From NCBI RefSeq assembly GCF_013030985.1, contig NZ_WPYP01000012.1:80784-144783 (forward strand): 64,000 nucleotides of DNA. Direction: 5' to 3'. This stretch comes from Ruegeria arenilitoris (GTDB lineage: Bacteria; Pseudomonadota; Alphaproteobacteria; Rhodobacterales; Rhodobacteraceae). Below, piece after piece: positions 35,659 to 43,250 of the stretch. The notes beneath the pieces are model-generated. The model was not told the DNA's origin. It ran no database searches and saw only the letters and a program-made list of their open reading frames with translations. Every line of letters begins with the position of its first letter. The first letter of the stretch is position 1. Made by a program: the position numbers and the translations under genes.

Positions 35659-36351
35659 ATGAAATCCTATGGCCAATTCTGCCCGGTCGCCAAGGCGGCC
35701 GAGCTCTTTTGCGAACGCTGGAATGCTTTGATCATCCGCGATCTTGCGGCTGGCCCTCGCCGATACTCCGAGTTGAAACGCGGCGTGCCCCTGATGTCGC
35801 CGTCGCTTTTGTCTTCCCGGTTGAAATGGCTCATCGAAGAGGGGGTCGTCGCGCGCCTCGATACCGGCGACAAGCGCCCGGGTTACGTGCTGACCGACGC
35901 AGGGCGTGAGTTCGTTCCGCTGGTCGAGGCTCTTGGCATCTGGGGGCAACGATGGACAAGGCGCCAGCTCAAAGATCATGAGATTGACTTGGGATTGCTG
36001 GTCTGGACCCTTGAAAGCACAACCAATGCCAGTGCTTTCGGTGCAAAACGCTGCCTCATTCGTTTGGAACTGACCGATCAAACCGACGCAAAAAAGTACT
36101 GGTGGTTTTTGAACCGCAATGGCCGGTGTGAGCTGTGCGTCGAGGACCCCGGAGGCGACGTCAATCTGTATCTGGCCTGTACGCTGCCCGACGCCATCTA
36201 CATCGTCAGGGGCGATATCGCCCCATCCAAGGCAATAGACACGCAAAAGCTGGAAGTTCTTGGGGACGCTTGGGCAAAGCGGGCCTTCACCAAATGGCTC
36301 AATCTCAGCCCGCTGACGACCGTTGAATCGTGCCGTCCGGCCGACTGCTGA
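35659..36351 (+). CDS. HxlR-family transcriptional regulator with C-terminal extension
   Basis: This 230-residue protein has an N-terminal HxlR winged helix: FCPVAKAAELFCERWNALII, SELKRGVPLMSPSLLSSRL and a wing at RPGYVLTDAGRE. A C-terminal domain of about 110 residues (RCLIRLELTDQ ... LYLACTLPDAIYIVRGD) resembles SCP2-like sterol-carrier folds seen in long HxlR proteins. The HTH cysteines could be redox-active, as in MarR/HxlR hypochlorite sensors. It is divergent from the methyltransferase by about 100 nt. Confidence 0.83.
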   Translation: MKSYGQFCPVAKAAELFCERWNALIIRDLAAGPRRYSELKRGVPLMSPSLLSSRLKWLIEEGVVARLDTGDKRPGYVLTDAGREFVPLVEALGIWGQRWTRRQLKDHEIDLGLLVWTLESTTNASAFGAKRCLIRLELTDQTDAKKYWWFLNRNGRCELCVEDPGGDVNLYLACTLPDAIYIVRGDIAPSKAIDTQKLEVLGDAWAKRAFTKWLNLSPLTTVESCRPADC

Positions 36352-36399
36352 GTTTCCAAGCTGACGCTGCCGAAACTGTGACAGCTTCAGGGGTTGTGG

Positions 36400-36698
36400 T
36401 CAGTCCATGCGCAGATCCACATATGCGCCGCAATCGCCAACATCGAGCGACATTCGGGCATCAAGTGTCGCAGCCATAGGACGCGTGGCCTCTGCGAACT
36501 CGGTCGGAAAGGCCAGGCGTGTCCGGAACTTGGTGGCCATGTTGTCCGTGACCAGCGGATGAAGCCTGATCGAATACCCGGCGTCACCTTCAGTGTCATG
36601 GAAAACAAACGATGCTGCCATGCTGAAACCGGGGCAAGCGCAAGAAGGCACGCGCCCTGCCCTGTCGTGCGGATGACGTACAGGGCAACATTGCGCAA
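36400..36698 (-). pseudogene. small secreted protein gene with a frameshift
   Basis: A minus-strand frame from a possible TTG at 36698 reads NVALYVIRTTGQGACLLALA and then PVSA, a signal-peptide-like stretch. The adjoining frame then reads MAASFVFHDTEGDAGYSIRL and continues with KFRTRLAFPTEFAEATRPMA to ARMSLDVGDCGAYVDLRMD-stop. Adding one base near 36620 would fuse signal peptide and mature domain (VSA-MAASF). I read it as a recently frameshifted small exported protein; if it is intact, only the C-terminal 74 codons are translated. The family is not recognised. Confidence 0.4.
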
Positions 36699-36720
36699 AT
36701 GTGACTTGGCACGCCCGGTT

Positions 36721-36762
36721 CCCGGGTATAACAGGATGCATCCCGGTCGCAGCCTACCCGGG
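36721..36762 (+). promoter_or_regulatory. nested inverted repeat in the queC leader
   Basis: CCCGGGTA (36721-36728) pairs with TACCCGGG (36755-36762). The 26-nt loop itself holds the palindrome GGATGCATCC (36734-36743). The element ends 22 nt before the queC ATG and is followed by an A-rich AACAAAACAAGGG stretch. It may be an operator, a hairpin limiting queC translation, or a metabolite-sensing RNA; it does not match the known preQ1-I consensus that I can recall. Confidence 0.45.
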
Positions 36763-36784
36763 TAACAAAACAAGGGTTCAAAAC

Positions 36785-37486
36785 ATGAAAACGATCGTAA
36801 TCTGCTCGGGCGGGCTGGATTCGGTGTCGCTGGCACATATGGTTGCGCGCGATCACCAGCTGACGGGCTTGATTTCCTTTGACTATGGCCAGCGTCATCG
36901 CAAAGAGCTGGACTATGCCGCACTCTGCGCGCAGCGGCTGGGTGTGCCCCATGACATCATCGACCTGCGCTCGGTCGGGGCGGTACTGACCGGATCGGCG
37001 CTGACCGACGATGTGGACGTGCCCGACGGGCATTATGCCGAGAACAGTATGCGCGTGACCGTGGTGCCCAACCGAAACGCGATCATGCTGACCGTGGCCT
37101 TTGGGGCCGCCGCAGCACGCGGGGCAGATGCAGTGGCGACGGCGGTGCATGGCGGGGATCACTTTATCTACCCCGACTGCCGCCCAACCTTCACGCAGGC
37201 CTTCGAGACGATGCAGAAACACGCGCTGGACGGCTATGCGGATGTGTCGCTGTTCACGCCGTTTGTCCATCGCAGCAAGGCCGACATCGTGACCGAAGGC
37301 GCGCGTGTGGATACAACTTTTGCGCAAACCTGGTCCTGCTACAAGGGCGGCGAACTTCACTGCGGGCGCTGCGGTACCTGCGTTGAACGGCGTGAGGCAT
37401 TCCATCTGGCCGGTGTCGCAGACCCGACCACCTATGAAGATCCCGATTTCTGGGTCGCAGCGACGGCGCAGAAGGAAACTGCCTGA
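36785..37486 (+). CDS. queC: 7-cyano-7-deazaguanine synthase QueC
   Basis: QueC converts 7-carboxy-7-deazaguanine to preQ0 with ATP and ammonia. The 233-residue protein has the PP-loop SGGLDS at residues 8-13, the GQRHRKELD segment and the C-terminal zinc site CYKGGELHCGRCGTC (four Cys). I start at ATG 36785 (MKTIVICSGG); the longer frame from 36701 would cross the inverted repeat. It is the first gene of queCDEF, and its TGA shares the A of the queD ATG. Confidence 0.95.
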   Translation: MKTIVICSGGLDSVSLAHMVARDHQLTGLISFDYGQRHRKELDYAALCAQRLGVPHDIIDLRSVGAVLTGSALTDDVDVPDGHYAENSMRVTVVPNRNAIMLTVAFGAAAARGADAVATAVHGGDHFIYPDCRPTFTQAFETMQKHALDGYADVSLFTPFVHRSKADIVTEGARVDTTFAQTWSCYKGGELHCGRCGTCVERREAFHLAGVADPTTYEDPDFWVAATAQKETA

Positions 37487-37839
37487 TGTACCGGATTACC
37501 AAAGAGTTCCATTTCTCCGCCTCGCACCAATTGACCCATTTGCCCGATGACCACCAATGCGCGCGGATGCACGGGCACAACTATATTGTCGAGGTCGAGC
37601 TGGCCGCGCCCGAGCTGAACGCCGACGGGTTCGTGCGCGACTATGGCGAGTTGAAACCTCTCAAGACTTATATCGACGAAACCTTCGATCATCGCCACCT
37701 GAACGACGTGATGAACATTCTGACCACGGCCGAGAACATGGCGCGTCATTTCTTTGACTGGTGCGCCGCGCGCTGGCCGGAAACCACCGCCGTAAGGGTC
37801 AGCGAAACGCCAAAGACATGGGCCGAGTACCGCCCATGA
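37486..37839 (+). CDS. queD: 6-carboxy-5,6,7,8-tetrahydropterin synthase QueD
   Basis: QueD makes 6-carboxytetrahydropterin from dihydroneopterin triphosphate, the first committed step after FolE. The 117-residue protein has the zinc His set in FSASHQL and MHGHNY, the catalytic Cys in [10 protein letters not shown] and a second catalytic region FDHRHLND. It overlaps queC by 1 nt and queE by 4 nt, so the set is translated as a block. Confidence 0.95.
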   Translation: MYRITKEFHFSASHQLTHLPDDHQCARMHGHNYIVEVELAAPELNADGFVRDYGELKPLKTYIDETFDHRHLNDVMNILTTAENMARHFFDWCAARWPETTAVRVSETPKTWAEYRP

Positions 37840-38546
37840 CCCGCCTGCGCATTTCCGAGATTTTCGGCCCCACGATTCAGGGCGAAGGCGCGCTGATCGG
37901 AGAGCCGACCGTGTTCGTGCGCACCGGTGGTTGTGACTATCGTTGCAGCTGGTGCGATAGCCTGCACGCGGTCGACACCGCCTATCGTCACGATTGGGCC
38001 GCGATGTCCACGGATGCGGTCTGGGACCGGGTGCACGCCTTGTCGGGCGGGCGGCCTCTGACCGTGTCGCTGTCCGGGGGCAACCCGGTCATTCAGGACT
38101 TTGCCCCGCTGATCGCGCGTGGCCGGGCCAAAGGGTATCGGTTTGCCTGCGAAACTCAGGGCTCGATCGCAAAGCCATGGTTCGGCGAACTGGACACGCT
38201 GGTCCTCAGCCCGAAGCCGCCGTCGAGCGGTGAAGACGTGGACTGGAACGCCTTCGCGGCCTGTATCGAGGCCGCGCAGGATGGCCCGAAGGTGGTGATG
38301 AAAATCGTGATCTTCGATGAGGCCGATTATAACTGGGCCCGCGCCGTGGCTGACCGCTATCCGGCGCTGCCGCTTTATCTGCAACCAGGCAATGCCGTGG
38401 TCGATCCCGACCTGCCGGTCGATCCGCAAACCCTGTCGGACCGGTTGCTGTGGCTGGTGGAAAAGGTGACCGCCGATGGCTGGTTCACGCCACGGGTCCT
38501 GCCGCAACTGCACGTCCTGTTATGGGGCAACAAACGCGGGGTCTGA
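37836..38546 (+). CDS. queE: 7-carboxy-7-deazaguanine synthase QueE (radical SAM)
   Basis: QueE rearranges 6-carboxytetrahydropterin to 7-carboxy-7-deazaguanine. The 236-residue protein starts at the ATG that overlaps the queD TGA ([18 protein letters not shown]). The [4Fe-4S] motif is C-x3-C-x2-C in [10 protein letters not shown]. The SLSGGNP and ETQGS segments are family typical. Reading frames open further upstream lie inside queD and are not used. Confidence 0.95.
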   Translation: MTRLRISEIFGPTIQGEGALIGEPTVFVRTGGCDYRCSWCDSLHAVDTAYRHDWAAMSTDAVWDRVHALSGGRPLTVSLSGGNPVIQDFAPLIARGRAKGYRFACETQGSIAKPWFGELDTLVLSPKPPSSGEDVDWNAFAACIEAAQDGPKVVMKIVIFDEADYNWARAVADRYPALPLYLQPGNAVVDPDLPVDPQTLSDRLLWLVEKVTADGWFTPRVLPQLHVLLWGNKRGV

Positions 38547-38564
38547 CCCCGAAAGGAGCACATG

Positions 38565-39026
38565 ATGGAAACCATTTACAGCGACCTGACCCAGCTGGGC
38601 GGGAAGACCGAACTGCCGGCCTCGCCCGAGCAGGCAGAGCTTGAGCGGGTGCAGAACCCGCAGGCCGATATCGATTATTGCGTGCGCTTCACCGCGCCCG
38701 AGTTCACCTCGCTCTGCCCGATGACCGGACAGCCGGATTTTGCCCATCTGGTGATCGACTATGTGCCGGGCGATTGGCTGGTGGAATCGAAATCCCTGAA
38801 ACTGTTTCTGGGATCATTCCGCAACCATGGCGCGTTTCATGAGGATTGCACCGTGTCCATCGCCCGCCGTCTGGTCGAGTTCCTGGACCCGCGGTGGCTG
38901 CGCATTGGTGGCTACTGGTATCCGCGCGGTGGTATTCCCATTGATGTCTTCTGGCAAACCGGCGCCACACCCGATCACGTCTGGATTCCCGATCAGGGCG
39001 TGCCGCCCTATCGCGGGCGTGGATAG
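38565..39026 (+). CDS. queF: NADPH-dependent 7-cyano-7-deazaguanine reductase QueF
   Basis: QueF reduces preQ0 to preQ1, the last precursor step before tRNA exchange by Tgt. The single-domain (short-type) protein has the nucleophilic Cys51 and catalytic Asp in [12 protein letters not shown] and the substrate-binding Glu segment [20 protein letters not shown]. Two adjacent ATGs occur at 38562 and 38565; AAGGAG is 6 nt from the second, which I prefer. Presence of queC, D, E and F together gives a complete GTP-to-preQ1 route apart from FolE. Confidence 0.95.
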   Translation: METIYSDLTQLGGKTELPASPEQAELERVQNPQADIDYCVRFTAPEFTSLCPMTGQPDFAHLVIDYVPGDWLVESKSLKLFLGSFRNHGAFHEDCTVSIARRLVEFLDPRWLRIGGYWYPRGGIPIDVFWQTGATPDHVWIPDQGVPPYRGRG

Positions 39027-39083
39027 GTAATTAAAAAACCCAGAGCGGAGGTGCGCCCAAGGCGCATCGCCGCACGGCTCTGC

Positions 39084-39272
39084 TCAGCCCGATACAGTTT
39101 GATCAAACAGCGTGGCGTTGCGCGGCATCAAAAAACCGATTGTTCCAGTCGCATCTGGCAACCGTTTGTGCCGCCACATCTCTCGATGGTTGTGCATTTG
39201 CATCACTGAAAGACGATAAGCCGAGGAAGCACTCAAACTGAGATTGACGAAACGGAACAACATATTAGACAT
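39084..39272 (-). CDS. possible small basic protein of 62 residues
   Basis: The frame begins MSNMLFRFVNLSLSASSAYR and has a Met/His-rich middle (VMQMHNHREMWRHKRLP) and a hydrophobic GFLMP end. It lies alone on the minus strand in the gap between queF and speD, and composition and layout look gene-like. The start codon is only 36 nt from the divergent speD start. No family is recognised, and the ribosome-binding site is weak. Confidence 0.35.
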   Translation of the reverse strand: MSNMLFRFVNLSLSASSAYRLSVMQMHNHREMWRHKRLPDATGTIGFLMPRNATLFDQTVSG

Positions 39273-39308
39273 GGCTCAATAGTTTGAGTTTTGGGGCGCT
39301 GGTTTTTT

Positions 39309-39698
39309 ATGGACGGTTCTTCGTCTTCTTTGGGTACACACCTTATAGCAGATTTTTTCGACGCAAGTGCGCTTTATGATCCCGTTCCCGCCGAAGATGC
39401 CCTGAGACGTGCCGCGATTGCTGCCAAAGCGCATGTTCTGGGTGTGAATACCCATGATTTTGGGCAGCGGGCGGGGTTCACCGGGGTCGCGCTGCTGGCC
39501 GAGTCGCATATCTCGGTCCACACCTGGCCCGAACATGGATATGCCGCCATCGATATCTTCATGTGCGGCGATGCCAAACCACAGCTCAGTCTGGACGTTC
39601 TGAAATCCTATTTCCGCCCGCAACGCGTCAACGTGCAGTCCATACGCCGTGGCCTGATTGGTCACGCGACACCCCGGCTCGCCGTGGCGGGCTTCTGA
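39309..39698 (+). CDS. speD: S-adenosylmethionine decarboxylase proenzyme SpeD
   Basis: SpeD makes decarboxylated AdoMet, the aminopropyl donor for spermidine synthesis. The 129-residue protein is of the short bacterial/archaeal type. The self-cleavage site Glu65-Ser66 in LLAESHISVHTWPE forms the pyruvoyl group; the catalytic His and Cys (HTWPEHG, FMCGD) are present. ATG 39309 is used; a TTG at 39291 is in frame. It starts a four-gene cluster with a rhomboid-GNAT fusion, a membrane-anchored protein and a membrane aminopropyltransferase, so its product probably feeds that last enzyme. Confidence 0.92.
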   Translation: MDGSSSSLGTHLIADFFDASALYDPVPAEDALRRAAIAAKAHVLGVNTHDFGQRAGFTGVALLAESHISVHTWPEHGYAAIDIFMCGDAKPQLSLDVLKSYFRPQRVNVQSIRRGLIGHATPRLAVAGF

Positions 39699-39705
39699 AA
39701 GGCGA

Positions 39706-41007
39706 ATGGAAGAGCTGCGCAGATGCCCGGTTACGATAGGCCTCATACTCAGCGCGATTGCGGGATATGCTTTGCTGGGTCCGGTCCGGTATTCCGGGCC
39801 AATCGAAACTTTCCCGGATCATCTGCTGTTCACGTTTCGGCACGGCAATCTGAGCCACCTGACCCTCAATTGCCTGCTGATCCTAGTTGGCGGCAGCTTT
39901 ACCGAACCCGTTCTGGGCTGGCTCCGCACATTGGGCCTTGTCGCCCTGTTCGCCTTGGCCGGAACAACCGCCGAGTTGGTGCTGGCCGGACCGGGGTTTG
40001 TCGGCCTGTCCGGTGTTGCCTACGGTCTGGTTTCCTATGGCCTGATCGTCGCAAGCCCGCCGGAACGGCGCGGCTGGACGCTGGCCTTGATCTGCATCGT
40101 TCTGGGGGCCGAGTGGTTGTTCCTGCACCCTCAGATCGCCGTTTTCACCCACATCACAAGCGCCTTGATCGGCGGAGGACTGGCCATGTTTAGCGCCCTT
40201 TTCGGCTCGAGTGGGCCAAAGCTCAAACCTATGGAATGGCGGCATGTGTCTCCGGCCATCCAGATCATCGCACAGACCGATGAGGATGACGCGACCGAAG
40301 CTGAAAGCAAGTTTCTGGAAGAGGGAACGGACAACATGTTCGTCCTACAGGAAAAGGGCAACGTGCTTGGGCTGATCGGCTATAGCCTGGACGAAGATGT
40401 GCCGGACGTCGCGTGGCTGTCCTGGACCTATCTGGATCAGGCCCATACCGGCAAGGGTCTGGGCGCGCTGATGCTGAACGACCTGCTGGGAAAGCTGGCG
40501 CAGCTGCAAGTGCGCAAGATTTTCATCGAAACCAGCGACTATGAAGAGTTCGGCAAGAAACTCTACGCCGCCGCACATAAACTCTATGAAGAGTTCGGTG
40601 CCTCCGTCGAATTGACCGTACCCGGGTACCATGGCCCGAACGAAGCCAAGATCGTCTATGGGCTGGAGAACCCCGAGGCATCTGAGACGCCGCGCATAGA
40701 GCCGTCTCCGAATACCGGCCTGTCGATCTTCGAGATCCACAAAGCCCCCGAAACCGACGATGTGGCGGGCCTGCGCTGGCGCGAAACCAACGCCGGGCTC
40801 AGCGGGCTGGAGCAACAGCTGTCGCTGGCGCGCAGTCAGAAATACCGCATGGCCGTTCTGGCCATCCCATCCGACCTGTCCGACGCCAATGCAGCCGACC
40901 TGCAAGCGCAGGGCCTGCAAAAATGCGGTGAACTCAAAGAGTTCTACGGCAAGGACCTGCATCAGGTCTGGTGGAGCAGTGATTCAGGAACAACCAAAAA
41001 TACATAG
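39706..41007 (+). CDS. rhomboid-like membrane protein fused to a GNAT acetyltransferase domain
   Basis: Residues 10-165 form a six-helix rhomboid-like domain with the conserved HGNLSHLTLN motif (His46, His51, Asn55), candidate serine nucleophile Ser102 in GLSGVAYG and candidate catalytic His149 in FTHITSALIGG. Residues about 175-345 form a GNAT domain with the acetyl-CoA motif HTGKGLGALML and Glu/Asp-rich loops. The last 90 residues are a third alpha/beta segment. The start is ATG 39706, 7 nt after the speD stop; the frame from 39658 lies inside speD. The fusion and location suggest membrane-linked acetylation (perhaps of a polyamine or protein) combined with an intramembrane protease fold. 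Activity is inferred from motifs only. Confidence 0.75.
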   Translation: MEELRRCPVTIGLILSAIAGYALLGPVRYSGPIETFPDHLLFTFRHGNLSHLTLNCLLILVGGSFTEPVLGWLRTLGLVALFALAGTTAELVLAGPGFVGLSGVAYGLVSYGLIVASPPERRGWTLALICIVLGAEWLFLHPQIAVFTHITSALIGGGLAMFSALFGSSGPKLKPMEWRHVSPAIQIIAQTDEDDATEAESKFLEEGTDNMFVLQEKGNVLGLIGYSLDEDVPDVAWLSWTYLDQAHTGKGLGALMLNDLLGKLAQLQVRKIFIETSDYEEFGKKLYAAAHKLYEEFGASVELTVPGYHGPNEAKIVYGLENPEASETPRIEPSPNTGLSIFEIHKAPETDDVAGLRWRETNAGLSGLEQQLSLARSQKYRMAVLAIPSDLSDANAADLQAQGLQKCGELKEFYGKDLHQVWWSSDSGTTKNT

Positions 41008-41016
41008 GAGCATTCA

Positions 41017-41604
41017 ATGTTTGGTAATCTGAAAACGATCGTCATTGTCGGCGTTCTGGGCTTTGCGGCCTATTCGATCTTTTTGTCCCCGAAATCGGAA
41101 CAGACCGCTGATCTCGGGCAGGTTCTGGACCGCACGGAATTCGCCATCATCCAATACCAAGAGTATCTGGACGCCAACAGCATCGCCGAAGCCTCGGACG
41201 AGCAGGTCGATGAATTCACGGACTATCTGACGCAGGTAATGAATACGGAACCGCGTTTTTACGACGAGCCTCTGGGTCTGGATATTCTGTCCGACGCCAA
41301 ATTCTCGGGCTATGCCGACCCGAACGCAAACGGTATTCGTGATTCCGGTGAAGGAGAGATATTCACCATCGAGATCGACGAGGCCAACAACCGCCTGATC
41401 GCCACCGACACCACCGGTCAATCCGCTGGACTGCGATTCTCGGGCGCAGGATTCCTGGCCGGCGCGCTGATTGGCAACCTGATCGGCCGCCAGCGTTCGG
41501 CCGGCATCTCCGCCGCCAGCTTCAACAACCGGACCGTGACCCCGCGCACCAGCTATTCGGCCCCGCGCAGCGCCCGCTCGGGCGGATTGCGCACAGGTAA
41601 ATAA
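41017..41604 (+). CDS. membrane-anchored protein with a calcium-loop-like motif
   Basis: This 195-residue protein has an uncleaved-looking N-terminal helix (IVIVGVLGFAAYSIFL, residues 8-23) and an acidic helical stretch with DQTEF-like repeats. Near residue 105 is DPNANGIRDSGEGE, which fits the DxNxNGxxDxGE calcium-binding loop of SdrD/dockerin-like domains. A hydrophobic GAGFLAGALIGNLIG segment near 150 is followed by a Ser/Arg/Thr-rich tail (PRTSYSAPRSARSGG). This last feature recalls YgiB/DUF1190-type proteins, but I do not claim membership. AGGAG lies 6 nt upstream of the ATG. It is 9 nt after the rhomboid-GNAT gene, so it may be that protein's substrate or partner. Confidence 0.65.
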   Translation: MFGNLKTIVIVGVLGFAAYSIFLSPKSEQTADLGQVLDRTEFAIIQYQEYLDANSIAEASDEQVDEFTDYLTQVMNTEPRFYDEPLGLDILSDAKFSGYADPNANGIRDSGEGEIFTIEIDEANNRLIATDTTGQSAGLRFSGAGFLAGALIGNLIGRQRSAGISAASFNNRTVTPRTSYSAPRSARSGGLRTGK

Positions 41605-41633
41605 GCACCGCGCAGACATCACACCCCAACAGG

Positions 41634-41658
41634 GCCCGGCGCATCAATCGTGCCGGGC
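41634..41658 (+). terminator. hairpin between the anchored protein and the aminopropyltransferase
   Basis: GCCCGGC / GCCGGGC form a 7-bp GC-rich stem with an 11-nt loop, followed by a short TTTCCAGTTT stretch. It sits in the 77-nt gap and may act as a partial terminator that lowers expression of the last gene, or as an RNA stabiliser. Confidence 0.45.
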
Positions 41659-41681
41659 TTTCCAGTTTCTCGGATATTTGC

Positions 41682-43232
41682 ATGACCGACACCCTGACAC
41701 CGCGTTACTCGGACCTGCCCCGCCGGCAGGCAATGGTTCTGCTGGGCGCAATCCTTGTTGTTGCCCTGTGTGGCATTGTCTACGAACTGATCATCGGGAC
41801 GGTGTCCAGCTACCTTCTGGGCAACTCGGTCTATCAGTTCTCGCTGACCATCGGGTTCTTCATGTTCGCCATGGGGGTCGGGTCCTACGTATCCCGTTTT
41901 TTCCACGGCAATCTGATCCAGACATTCATCTGGGTCGAGCTGATCCTGGCCCTGATCGGTGGCCTGTGCAGCGTGTCGCTGTTCATGCTCTTTCCCTATG
42001 CGCCGTGGTTTTACACGGTTGGCATGTTCACCTTCATCTCGTCCATCGGGTTTCTGGTCGGGCTGGAGATTCCCCTGCTGATGCGGGTTCTGTCCGAAAG
42101 CAGCACCACGCGGGAATCCATCGCCGATGTGCTTTCGCTGGACTATATCGGTGCGCTTGGCGGGTCCGTTCTGTTCCCCATCCTTCTGCTGCCGTCCCTT
42201 GGGCTGATCTCATCCTCGTTCGCCATCGGTCTGACCAACGCCATGGTCGCGTTGCTGAGCGTTCTGTGTCTGCGCGACCAGCTGGACGCGCCAAAAAGGA
42301 TGCTGGCCTGCGCGATCGGCACCATTGTTCTGCTATTCGCGCTGACCTTGCTGGCCGGGCGGATTACCGCATTTGCGCAGGACCACCTGTATTTTGACCG
42401 TATCGTCTGGCGAAAACAGTCGCAATACCAGTCACTTGTGGTCACCAATACCTGGCAAAAGAACGACGTACGCCTCTATATCGATGGCCATCTGCAATTT
42501 GCCGAAGCGGACGAGTATCGCTATCACGAGGCACTGGTTCACCCGGTTCTGTCCTGGGGCGATAGTGATCCCAAATCCGTATTGGTGCTGGGCGGAGGTG
42601 ACGGGCTCGCCGTGCGCGAGATCCTGAAATACCCAAGCGTTTCGCGCATTGATCTGGTCGATCTGGATCCGGCGATGACTGACCTGGGGCGCAATCTGGC
42701 CCCGATTGCCCGACTGAACGAAAACAGCATGGAGGCGTCGTCGCTGAACGTCCACAACACCGACGCGTTCAACTATGTCAAATCCACCGATCAGACCTAT
42801 GACCGGATCATCATCGACTTCCCCGACCCCCATAACGAGGCGTTATCCAAGCTTTACTCGATCGAGTTCTACGCCATGGTCCAGAGCATCCTGTCCGAGG
42901 ATGGTGTGTTGGTCACGCAAAGCAGCTCACCGTTCTTTTCGCCCCATACCTATTGGACTGTTTCCGAGACCTTGTCCGAGATTTTCCCGCAGGTCGTGAA
43001 TTATCAGATGTCGATCCCCTCGTTCGGGATTTGGGGATACAACCTTGCGGCCAACGATCCGGCCTCAACGCTGGGCGACCTGCCCGAAGGCCTGAGGTTC
43101 GTAACCCCTGAGGTTTTCGCCGCGGCCCAGGTATTTTCCGAGGACCTGCGGCCCAAGCGTGAACTGGCCGTCAACTCGATCTTTGATCCCGGTATCTACC
43201 ACGAGTATTCGCGCGACGTATCCGGCTATTGA
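41682..43232 (+). CDS. membrane-embedded polyamine aminopropyltransferase (spermidine synthase-like)
   Basis: This 516-residue protein has seven to eight hydrophobic helices in residues 17-230 and a cytoplasmic spermidine-synthase domain. The SAM/dcSAM-binding motif VLVLGGGDGLAVREIL and DLVDLDP lie near residues 300-330, the YHEALVHPV substrate motif near 285, and the catalytic Asp in IIDFPDPHNEA, corresponding to the DxxDP loop. Normal spermidine synthases have no membrane part. With SpeD three genes upstream the donor is supplied locally. The acceptor is unknown: putrescine in the membrane plane, or a lipid, peptidoglycan or protein amine. Confidence 0.85.
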   Translation: MTDTLTPRYSDLPRRQAMVLLGAILVVALCGIVYELIIGTVSSYLLGNSVYQFSLTIGFFMFAMGVGSYVSRFFHGNLIQTFIWVELILALIGGLCSVSLFMLFPYAPWFYTVGMFTFISSIGFLVGLEIPLLMRVLSESSTTRESIADVLSLDYIGALGGSVLFPILLLPSLGLISSSFAIGLTNAMVALLSVLCLRDQLDAPKRMLACAIGTIVLLFALTLLAGRITAFAQDHLYFDRIVWRKQSQYQSLVVTNTWQKNDVRLYIDGHLQFAEADEYRYHEALVHPVLSWGDSDPKSVLVLGGGDGLAVREILKYPSVSRIDLVDLDPAMTDLGRNLAPIARLNENSMEASSLNVHNTDAFNYVKSTDQTYDRIIIDFPDPHNEALSKLYSIEFYAMVQSILSEDGVLVTQSSSPFFSPHTYWTVSETLSEIFPQVVNYQMSIPSFGIWGYNLAANDPASTLGDLPEGLRFVTPEVFAAAQVFSEDLRPKRELAVNSIFDPGIYHEYSRDVSGY

Positions 43233-43250
43233 GGTAAGCTGCTCGACGCA

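Noticed and set aside
36721..36785. preQ1 riboswitch
   Set aside because: Location and A-rich tail are suggestive, but the loop does not show the known class I core sequence; kept only as an unclassified inverted repeat.
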